Assembly: GCA_038259155.1 (NCBI GenBank)
Contig: JBBSPE010000039.1
Span: 1-31,573, forward strand
From: JAABRT01 sp038259155
Lineage (GTDB): Bacteria; Gemmatimonadota; Gemmatimonadetes; Gemmatimonadales; Gemmatimonadaceae
Length of the DNA: 31,573 nucleotides
Direction: 5' to 3'
In this document: positions 1-7,189 of the stretch, one piece after another
Numbering within the stretch: position 1 is the first letter of the stretch
Layout of the letters: each line of letters starts with the position of its first letter
Program-made: the position numbers and the translations under genes
The notes under the pieces: model-generated
Told to the model about the DNA's origin: nothing
The model's input: the letters and a program-made list of their open reading frames with translations, nothing else
Database searches by the model: none

Positions 1-1
1 G

Positions 2-409
2 CTCAGCGACGAGGAAGTCACCGCCCTGCGCGCCTACGTGGTGCGCGGCGGGTTCCTGCACGTTGACGACAACTACGGACTGGATGAGAGCTTCCGACGG
101 GAAATGGCCCGTGCGTTTCCCGATCGCCCGCTTGTCGAGGTCCCGGCGTCGCATCCGATCTACCACATGGTGTACGAGTTTCCCGACGGACTGCCCAAGG
201 TGCACGAGCACGACGGCCAACCGGCGCGCGGCTACGGCATCTTCATTGGCAACCGGTTGGCCGTCTTCTACAGCGTGTCGAGCGATCTCGGCAACGGCTG
301 GGAAGATGTCGGCACCCATCCCGGCGATCCCCCCGAACTGCACGAGCGAGCCATCCGCATGGGCGTGAATCTCTTCATGTACGCGGTCACCAGCCGGGTG
401 ACGCAGTGA
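2..409 (+). CDS. DUF4159 domain protein, C-terminal part (5' end outside window)
   Basis: The reading frame is open from the first complete codon and ends at TGA 407-409, so only about the last 135 residues are present. The visible part contains an ALRAYVVRGGFLHVDDNYG stretch and a C-terminal GVNLFMYAVT segment, both typical of DUF4159 proteins as I know them. The family is usually secreted or membrane-anchored, has a class I amidotransferase-like fold without proven enzymatic activity, and often sits beside MoxR, DUF58 and vWA (Bat-type) genes. The next gene starts on this stop codon (GTG 406-408), so the two are probably translated together. The function is unknown; a structural or envelope-assembly role is inferred only from context. 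The family call is fairly sure, but the start and upstream domains cannot be judged. Confidence 0.8.
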   Translation, partial: LSDEEVTALRAYVVRGGFLHVDDNYGLDESFRREMARAFPDRPLVEVPASHPIYHMVYEFPDGLPKVHEHDGQPARGYGIFIGNRLAVFYSVSSDLGNGWEDVGTHPGDPPELHERAIRMGVNLFMYAVTSRVTQ

Positions 410-3400
410 GTGGCGCTGGTCGCACTTCACTGGCGCAGCGGGTGGCCGGCGAACGCCAGGCGCTCACCAGCCGGACACGGGCGATCTACGCGAGTGTGGC
501 GCTCTGCATTGCGCTGCTCGCGCTGGCCATCGGCACCGGCGTGCTCGGCGGTGGACGGTGGCTTACGTGGCCGCGTGGCGTCCCCTTCGTGATCTGGGGT
601 GTGGCCGGATTGGGCATGGCCGCGGCGGTGTGGGTGCTGCGCCGGCGGGTGCCGACACCGGGCGACCTGCAGGGTGTGGCACATGGGATCGAACGAGAGC
701 AGGGAATCCGCTCAGGCTCGCTGCGTGGTGCACTCGAGATTGCAGATGAGGGTGTGCTTGGTGCGCGCGCCGCCGCTGATGTGGAACGCCGCTTGGGCAC
801 CGCGCCGGCGCTCATGCCGCGCGCACGACGTGATCTGGGGCGCCTGCTGCTCGCGGGGGTCGGCGCATCGGCGGTTGCTTTGGTGGCGCTCGCCGTGGTT
901 GCGGTACGCACGCAGGATGGCTTTGCCGCCGTGGTCCACCCAATCGACGCCTGGCGTGGCCTGCTGCTGCCGCCGCTCACGTTCGACGGATTGCTGGACG
1001 AGATGCCGCGCGGCATGCCGCTCACCGTGCGCGTACACGCCGCGGGCCGGAGCTCGGTCACCGTGTCGGTGCGCGCCGAGGGCGACGCGTGGCGGGAGGA
1101 GCGTCTGACCGTCGATACCGCCACTTCAATGGCGACACTCGCGCTCGGACCGGTGCGCGCGCCGCTGACGCTGCGGGTAGATGACGGACGCGCTCCCGTC
1201 CTCGAGCGCAGCGTGTCCGTTGGTGATCGCGGCTGGATTGGCGACGTGCGCCTCTCGGCGGTGTATCCCGGTTATCTCGGTCGGCCGACGGAAGAGCTGG
1301 AGCCGGGTGGCGTGCTGCGCCTGCCGCGTGGCACGGAGCTGCGGGTGCACGCGGTGGCGTATTCCGGCGCGCACGAGGTTTCGCTTGCGCACGCGGAGGA
1401 CACGGTCGCGTTCACCTCCATTGGCACGGAAACCCTCCAGGCGAGTGTGCTCGTGCAGGGCGATGCTGAGTGGATCTGGCGCGCCGCTGCGACCGCCCGT
1501 GCTGACGGCACGCGTCTCCCGGTCGAGCTGCCGCCCGCCCTCACGGTGAGCATGGTGCCCGACGAGGCGCCCGAGGTCTCGATCCTCGCGCCGGCAACGG
1601 ACACGACCATCAGCACCAGTGGCCTGGTTGCGCTCGCCGTCGGTGCGCGCGATGACCACGGACTTGGCTCGGTCTCGCTGCTCGTGCATCGTGAGCTCGC
1701 GGACGGCACCGCCATGCCCGCGATTCGCGCCGTGTTGTCCACGAATGCGATGCCCATGTGGGACGGCGTGCACGATCTTGAGCTCGGCGGACGCGACCTC
1801 GCGGCCGGTGACCGTCTCGTGATTGTCGCCCAGGCCATCGATGATTCGCCGTGGCGGCAGGTGACGCAGTCGCGTCGTCTGGTGTTGCGGGTGCCCACCG
1901 CCGAAGAGCAGCGACAGCTTGCCCGCGCGCTCGCCGATTCGCTGATGTCGCGTGCCGCCGCACTCGCGAGCGCGGAGAAAGCGTTGCAGCGCAGCACGAG
2001 TGAAGCGGCGCGGTCCCGCGATCTGCAATCCAATGCGAGTGAGTCGTCGAGCGCGTCGTCCAGCGGACAGGGCAACGAGCAGGGCAACAAGGGCGCGATG
2101 TCGTATGAGTCGGCCGAGAAAATGCGCGCGCTTGCGCAGCAACAGCGCGACCTCGGATCGCGCGTGGAGCAAATGAAGGACGGGGCGCGCGAGCTGGAGC
2201 AGCGCCTGTCGGACGCCGGTGCCATGGACAAGGAACTCGCATCACGATTCCAGGACCTGCAGCGCATGTTGCGCGAGGCCATGACGCCCGAAATGCAGCA
2301 GAAGCTGGAGCAGCTCGAGCAGTCGGCTGATCGCCTGAGCGGGAACGAGGTGCGGCAGTCGCTGGAGCAGCTGGCGCAGCAGCAGAAGCAAATGCAGGAG
2401 CAGCTGGAGAAGTCGGCCGAGATGCTCAAGCGTGCGGCGCTCGAGGGCGCGATGGAGACGCTGCGTGATGAGGCGAAGGAGCTGGCGGATGCGGAGCGGC
2501 GCATGGCCGACGCGTTGGCCGAGGCGGACAAGCGCGATGCGGGACAGGCGCAGAAGGGGCAGGCTGGGCAGCAGCAGGGCGCCAAGCAGGGCCAGCAAGC
2601 GGGCCAGCAGCCGGGCCAGCAGCCGGGCCAGCAGCAGGGCGCCAAGCAGGGCCAGCAACAGGGAGAGCAGGCGGGCGCGCAGCCGGGGCAGCAGCAAGGC
2701 CAGCAGCAGGGGATGAGCGAGGCCGATGCCAAACGGCTGGCCGAGCGTACGCGTCAGCTCGAGGAGCAGGTAAAGGCGCTCACGGATCGCCTGCGCAAGG
2801 AAGGGGCGCAAACGGGTGCCGAGCAGACGCAGGCCGCGCAGCCCGACGTGAAGACGGCCAGCGATGCGATGCAAGAGGCCGCGCGTCAGATGGCCGCGCG
2901 AGAGCAGGCGCAGCAAGGCCAGCCACCGCAAGGTCAACAGCCAGGTCAGCCGCAGCAGGGCCAGCCGCAGCAAGGGCAAGCTGGTCGTCAGGGTCAGCCG
3001 CAGCGCGGGCAGCAAGGCCAGCAGGGCGCCCAGCAGCCTGGTCAGCAAGGTCAGCAGCAGGGCCAGCAGGGCCAGCAGGGCCAGCAGGGCCAGCAGGGCC
3101 AGCAGGGCCAGCAGGCCGCCGCCCAGGCAGACAAGGCCGCCGACGCCATGGATCGCGCCGCGCAGCAGCTTGCCGAGGCACGCGAAGCACAGGTCAACGC
3201 GTGGAAGCAGGACCTGTCCGAGCAGCTCGATCAGGCGATCAACGAAACGGCGCAGCTCGCACGGCAGCAGCAGCAGCTCGCCGACAAGGCACAGAAAGAA
3301 GGCAGTTCGGCCAACATGCAGAGTGAGCAGGGGGCACTCCAGCAGGGCGTTCAGCAGGCAGCTGAACGCATGGAGCAGGCTGGCCGGGGCTCCGCGCTCC

Positions 3401-4131
3401 TGTCGCAGCGTTCGCAAAAGGCCATGGCCGAGGCGCAGCAGAAGTCGCAGCAGGCCACGCAGTCGCTCGGCAACTCGGGCCAGCCAGGTGGGAGTGAACA
3501 GGCACAGGGTGCCATGAGTGATGCTGCACAGGCGCTCAATCAGGCCCTCTCATCGCTCGTGCGCGACCGAGAACGCGTGAACAACGCCAACTCGGCCTCC
3601 GGCTTTGGCGAGATGCTTGAGCAGATGAAGGAGCTCGCGCAGCAGCAGGGCTCGCTCAACGGGCAAATGCAGGGCCTTTCGATGCTGCCCGGCGGCCAAC
3701 AGGGCCAGCAGGCGCAACAGCAGGCGCGGGTGCTGGCTCGGCAGCAGCGTGGAGTGGCGGAACAGCTGCAGGATGTGGCGGACATCGACCCCACGGGACG
3801 ACTCGAGGCACTGGCACGCGAAGCGCAGCAGGTCGCCCAGGCGCTCGATCGTGGTGGCCCCGATCCGGCCACGGCAGAACGGCAGCAACAGTTGTATCGC
3901 CGCATGCTCGACGCGGGTCGCTTTCTCGAGCAGGAAGAGCGCGACGAGCAGGGGCCACGTGAGGCGCGGGCCGGTGACGGGCGTGGCACCACACGCGCCA
4001 CGGGTCCTGCGTCGGGCAAGGACGGCCTGCGCTACGCACCACCCACATGGAACGATCTGCGCGGACTCTCGGCGGACGAGCGTCGGTTGGTGTACGAATA
4101 CTTCCGCCGATTGAATAGCCCCACCCCGTGA
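406..4131 (+). CDS. DUF4175-like large membrane protein with Gln/Gly-rich repeats
   Basis: This 1241-aa protein begins with GTG 406, overlapping the previous stop as GTGA; there is no strong Shine-Dalgarno site, so coupling is likely. Two membrane segments lie near residues 25-47 and 57-77 and a third near 146-168, followed by an extracytoplasmic beta-rich region (about 180-500). A long Glu/Lys/Gln coiled coil runs from about 500 to 715. Two Gln/Gly repeat blocks lie at about 715-770 and 828-905, followed by more Gln-rich helix and a C-terminus that ends in an ERRLVYEYFRRLN segment. This layout fits the DUF4175 family, known from proteobacterial and gemmatimonad Bat-like clusters, whose function is not established. 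The repeats make it longer than the family members I recall. The membrane topology and coiled coil are read from sequence; a scaffold role in the envelope is inference. Confidence 0.75.
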   Translation: MSGAGRTSLAQRVAGERQALTSRTRAIYASVALCIALLALAIGTGVLGGGRWLTWPRGVPFVIWGVAGLGMAAAVWVLRRRVPTPGDLQGVAHGIEREQGIRSGSLRGALEIADEGVLGARAAADVERRLGTAPALMPRARRDLGRLLLAGVGASAVALVALAVVAVRTQDGFAAVVHPIDAWRGLLLPPLTFDGLLDEMPRGMPLTVRVHAAGRSSVTVSVRAEGDAWREERLTVDTATSMATLALGPVRAPLTLRVDDGRAPVLERSVSVGDRGWIGDVRLSAVYPGYLGRPTEELEPGGVLRLPRGTELRVHAVAYSGAHEVSLAHAEDTVAFTSIGTETLQASVLVQGDAEWIWRAAATARADGTRLPVELPPALTVSMVPDEAPEVSILAPATDTTISTSGLVALAVGARDDHGLGSVSLLVHRELADGTAMPAIRAVLSTNAMPMWDGVHDLELGGRDLAAGDRLVIVAQAIDDSPWRQVTQSRRLVLRVPTAEEQRQLARALADSLMSRAAALASAEKALQRSTSEAARSRDLQSNASESSSASSSGQGNEQGNKGAMSYESAEKMRALAQQQRDLGSRVEQMKDGARELEQRLSDAGAMDKELASRFQDLQRMLREAMTPEMQQKLEQLEQSADRLSGNEVRQSLEQLAQQQKQMQEQLEKSAEMLKRAALEGAMETLRDEAKELADAERRMADALAEADKRDAGQAQKGQAGQQQGAKQGQQAGQQPGQQPGQQQGAKQGQQQGEQAGAQPGQQQGQQQGMSEADAKRLAERTRQLEEQVKALTDRLRKEGAQTGAEQTQAAQPDVKTASDAMQEAARQMAAREQAQQGQPPQGQQPGQPQQGQPQQGQAGRQGQPQRGQQGQQGAQQPGQQGQQQGQQGQQGQQGQQGQQGQQAAAQADKAADAMDRAAQQLAEAREAQVNAWKQDLSEQLDQAINETAQLARQQQQLADKAQKEGSSANMQSEQGALQQGVQQAAERMEQAGRGSALLSQRSQKAMAEAQQKSQQATQSLGNSGQPGGSEQAQGAMSDAAQALNQALSSLVRDRERVNNANSASGFGEMLEQMKELAQQQGSLNGQMQGLSMLPGGQQGQQAQQQARVLARQQRGVAEQLQDVADIDPTGRLEALAREAQQVAQALDRGGPDPATAERQQQLYRRMLDAGRFLEQEERDEQGPREARAGDGRGTTRATGPASGKDGLRYAPPTWNDLRGLSADERRLVYEYFRRLNSPTP
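2566..2716 (+). repeat. Degenerate GQQ-coding repeat block 1
   Basis: The block codes for runs of Gly-Gln-Gln, Pro-Gly-Gln-Gln and Ala-Lys-Gln-Gly. A 28-bp segment at 2571-2598 recurs exactly at 2631-2658, a 60-bp offset, which indicates an internal tandem duplication within the larger gene. The reading frame is kept. Confidence 0.85.
3061..3114 (+). repeat. Six perfect 9-bp tandem copies (ggccagcag) coding Gly-Gln-Gln
   Basis: Positions 3061-3114 are six exact copies of a 9-bp unit, inside a wider degenerate GQQ block at about 2905-3118. Because the unit is a multiple of three, copy-number changes would lengthen or shorten the protein without breaking the frame. It lies in the DUF4175-like gene between two coiled-coil stretches. 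Confidence 0.95.
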
Positions 4132-5885
4132 TCGGTACCCTGCGGCGGCTGCCCGGTGCGGGTGCCATCGCGCTCGCGGCGAGCCTGCTGCTCTCGTCAG
4201 CGACGTCGCTGGCGGCCCAGGATCCGGCGTCCGGCGCGGCCACCGACCCATTGTCGGCCGCACTGGCGCATGAGGATGCGGGGCGTTTTGCGGAAGCCGC
4301 AGGGTCCTATCGGCTGCTGCTGAACGCGGCGCTCGCTGACGGCACCTCCGCAGACCAGATCGCGCTCGCCCTGCTTGGGCTCGAGCGCGTGTGGCAGCAG
4401 GCGGCCATGCGCGACTCGATCGTTCCTGTGGTGCAGGCGGTGCTGGCGGCGCGTCCGTCCGATCCGATTGCCCGGAGCATCCAGTTTCGCGCGCTCTCGG
4501 GCGCCGCACGTGACGTCGACCTGCACGCGGCATTCATGGCCTGGCGCGACGCGGCACCTGCTGAGGCGGCGCCCTGGCGCGAGTATGTGCGCACCCTCAT
4601 GGCCATGGGACGGCCACTTGCCGCCGATTCGGTGCTGGCGCAGGCGAGCGAAGCGCTGGGCGGACGACGGGAACTGGCCAGCGAGGTGGCGCAGATCGCT
4701 GCCACACTCGAACGATGGAATGACGCGGCGCACGCGTGGCGCACGGCGGTGGAGGTGATGCCCTATCTCGAAATGGCCGCCACGTTCTCGTTGCAGCGCA
4801 CCCCCGAAGCGGCGCGTGATTCCGTGCGTCGCGTGCTGCTTGAGCAGCCCAATGCGCTGCTGCCGCGCCGGCTGCTGGCTACGCTCGAAACGACGTGGGG
4901 CGATCCGCGTGCCGGATGGGCGGCGCTGGCCTCTGCGCGCACGAACGACTCAACACTGCTTGCCTGGTCCGAGTTCGGCGAACGCGCCGAGGCCACGGGT
5001 GCGTGGTCGGTGGCGCGTGATGTGTGGCGGGCGCTCTTTGATCGCGTACCCGACGCCGCGACCGGAAGACGTGCCGCGCAGGCCGCGCTCTCAGCGGGTG
5101 CACCGGCGGAGGCGCTGGAGCTGTCGCTCCGCGCCGGCGAACTGATGTCTCCGCAGGAGCGCGCGCAACGACTTCTGATGGTTGACGTTGAAGCGCTCGG
5201 CGCCCTTGGGCGCGCAGAAGAGGCGGCCAAGCGTGTTCGTGATGCGGATCGCTATCTGGACGACGCGCTGCGTGCCGATCTTGCCAAACCGCTCGTCACG
5301 GCTTGGCTGCGAGCCGGCGATGTGGCGCGCGCGCGGGAGGTTGCGCTGCAGGCCGGCGCCCTCGACGACGATCAGACCATAGGCTGGCTGGCCCTGTACG
5401 ATGGTGATCTCGTCGAAGCGCGTCGGCGGCTGGTGCGCGCCGCCACACGAGACGCGGCGCTCACAGACGCGTTGGCCGTGCTGGCGCGCACACGGGTGGA
5501 GCGACACACCGGCCTGGGCGAGGCAGTCCTCGCGCTTGCCCGTCAGGACACGGCCAACGCCGTGGCGCGATTCGCCGCGATCGCGGACAGCCTGGACGAC
5601 GCCGCGCCGGCTCTGCTGGCGATGTCGGCCCGACTGGCCACGCTGACAGGCACCAGTGCCGACGCCGTGCGATATTGGAAGCGTATCCTCTCAGAATACG
5701 CCTCGGCGCCGGAAGTGCCGGAGGCACTGCTGGAAATTGCGCGCGCGCTCGAACGCGACGGCGATATCGCCGGTGCGACGGCGCGCTACGAATCCCTTCT
5801 CATCGATCATCCTGGAAGTGCGATGGTACCGCAGGCTCGTCGGGAATTGGAACGGTTGCGCGGTCGCATCCCGGAGGCCGCGTGA
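4128..5885 (+). CDS. Secreted TPR-repeat protein
   Basis: This 585-aa protein starts at GTG 4128, which overlaps the preceding stop (GTGA). The first 30 residues form a Sec signal peptide: basic RR near the start, hydrophobic ALAASLLLSSATSLA, then an AAQ-type cleavage region. The rest is Ala/Leu/Arg-rich helix with TPR-like pairs, clearest at the C-terminus, where a VPEALLEIARALERDGDIA helix is followed by ATARYESLLIDHPGS. No catalytic motif is visible. TPR proteins act as protein-protein scaffolds. Its place between a DUF4175-like protein and a GATase-like secreted protein suggests a periplasmic partner of that complex, which is inference. The TPR call is sure; a specific role is not assignable. 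Confidence 0.8.
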   Translation: MIGTLRRLPGAGAIALAASLLLSSATSLAAQDPASGAATDPLSAALAHEDAGRFAEAAGSYRLLLNAALADGTSADQIALALLGLERVWQQAAMRDSIVPVVQAVLAARPSDPIARSIQFRALSGAARDVDLHAAFMAWRDAAPAEAAPWREYVRTLMAMGRPLAADSVLAQASEALGGRRELASEVAQIAATLERWNDAAHAWRTAVEVMPYLEMAATFSLQRTPEAARDSVRRVLLEQPNALLPRRLLATLETTWGDPRAGWAALASARTNDSTLLAWSEFGERAEATGAWSVARDVWRALFDRVPDAATGRRAAQAALSAGAPAEALELSLRAGELMSPQERAQRLLMVDVEALGALGRAEEAAKRVRDADRYLDDALRADLAKPLVTAWLRAGDVARAREVALQAGALDDDQTIGWLALYDGDLVEARRRLVRAATRDAALTDALAVLARTRVERHTGLGEAVLALARQDTANAVARFAAIADSLDDAAPALLAMSARLATLTGTSADAVRYWKRILSEYASAPEVPEALLEIARALERDGDIAGATARYESLLIDHPGSAMVPQARRELERLRGRIPEAA

Positions 5886-7189
5886 TGCGCGCGTTCACTG
5901 ATACGTCGCGCACGCGACTCGCGGGCCGCGCCTGGGTGCGCGCGCTCGTCGCCGTTGTGTTGCTGACCACCGCATCGGTCGCGCGCGCGCAATCACTGCT
6001 CGTGCCCATGGACGATGGGCAGCGCAACCACCTCAAGGCGTACGGGCTCGCCTTTCAGGCGATCAAGAGTTCGCAGCGCGCCGAGTGGTTTCTCAACTAT
6101 CGCGGCGGCTCGTTCCTGTTGCCTGATGCGGCCGATTTGCGGCGTCGGGCTGCGCTGGATGGCATCAGCATCGAACCGGTTTCCGACGCCGACGTGTCGC
6201 GTATCCGTGTTGAGGTCGCGGGTGGCAACATGGACGCCGTGGTGCTCGAGCGCGCGCCGCGCGTCGCGATCTACCGTCCCAAGGATCAGCCACCCTGGGA
6301 CGACGCTGTCACGCTCGCGCTCACGTATGCGGGCATCGACTTCGAGTCCATCTGGGACGACGACATTCTGAATGGCGATCTGTCCAAGTACGACTGGGTG
6401 CATCTGCACCACGAAGACTTCACCGGACAGTTCAACAAACTCTATCTCGCCTATCGCGACGCGCCGTGGTTCATCGCGCAGCGGCAGCGTGACGAGGCCA
6501 CGGCCACGCGCTACAACCTGCCCAACGTGCCGGCGCTCAAGAAGTCCGTGGCGGACGGCATCCGCACCTTCGTGGAGAACGGTGGTTTTCTGTTCGCCAT
6601 GTGCGGCGCGACGGAGTCACTCGACCTGGCAATCTCCGCGTTCGCGGTGGACATCACCGGTCCATTCTCCGACGGCACGCCGGTGGCGTCCGACGCGGAT
6701 GCGCGGCTGGACTGGGAGCGCAGCTTTGCCTTCCGCAACGCGCACATCGAGCCGTCACCGTACGTGAATGCGCTCAGCGACATCGACGGCCACCAGGTGA
6801 ACGTGCCGGCGCGTCGACAGCCACTCGGCACCTTCACGCTGTTTGACTTCTCCGCCAAGCTCGATCCGGTGGCCACCATGCTCGTGCAGGATCATCGCAC
6901 GGTCATTCCCGACTTCTTTGGCGTGACCACGAGCTTCAACAAGGCGGTGCTCAAGCCTGGTGTGACCGTGCTCGCCTCGGAAGACGGCGCGCCCTGGGTG
7001 AAATACATCCATGGTGACTACGGGCAAGGCTCATGGACCTTCCTCGGTGGGCATGATCCCGAAGACCCGCAGCACGCCATTGGCAGCGCGCCCACGGATC
7101 TGTCGCTGCATCCGAATTCGCCGGCCTACCGGCTGATCCTCAACAACGTGCTGTTCCCCGCGGCCAAGAAGAAGCCACGCAAGACGTGA
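5885..7189 (+). CDS. Secreted conserved protein with class I GATase-like core
   Basis: I chose ATG 5885 (434 aa), which overlaps the previous TGA as TGATG, because GGAGG at 5873-5877 lies 7 nt before it. GTG 5882 is an alternative that would give a GTGA overlap. Residues 1-36 are a signal peptide ending ARAQ. The mature protein has PMDDGQRNHLKAYG, NYRGGSFLLP, WVHLHHEDFTG and FVENGGFLFAMCGATE (Cys240), the last resembling a nucleophile-elbow position of GATase-like folds. From memory, relatives are deposited as 'asparagine synthetase B family protein', but no N-terminal Cys2 or SGGLDS-type motif is present, so that name should not be used. It may share a fold with the DUF4159 protein at the start of the operon. 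Substrate and activity are unknown. Confidence 0.7.
   Translation: MRAFTDTSRTRLAGRAWVRALVAVVLLTTASVARAQSLLVPMDDGQRNHLKAYGLAFQAIKSSQRAEWFLNYRGGSFLLPDAADLRRRAALDGISIEPVSDADVSRIRVEVAGGNMDAVVLERAPRVAIYRPKDQPPWDDAVTLALTYAGIDFESIWDDDILNGDLSKYDWVHLHHEDFTGQFNKLYLAYRDAPWFIAQRQRDEATATRYNLPNVPALKKSVADGIRTFVENGGFLFAMCGATESLDLAISAFAVDITGPFSDGTPVASDADARLDWERSFAFRNAHIEPSPYVNALSDIDGHQVNVPARRQPLGTFTLFDFSAKLDPVATMLVQDHRTVIPDFFGVTTSFNKAVLKPGVTVLASEDGAPWVKYIHGDYGQGSWTFLGGHDPEDPQHAIGSAPTDLSLHPNSPAYRLILNNVLFPAAKKKPRKT

Noticed and set aside
2566..3118. CRISPR-like array
   Set aside because: The repeats are short, contiguous and in frame with a protein; there are no unique spacers and no cas genes.
2780..3190. Long Gly-Pro-Ala repeat (collagen-like) frame on the - strand
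   Set aside because: It is only the complementary reading of the GQQ-coding repeats in the DUF4175-like gene; there is no start context or family signal.
5885..7189. Asparagine synthetase B
   Set aside because: No N-terminal Cys2 nucleophile and no SGGLDS-type ATP motif; the protein is secreted. The name comes only from database labels I remember for relatives.
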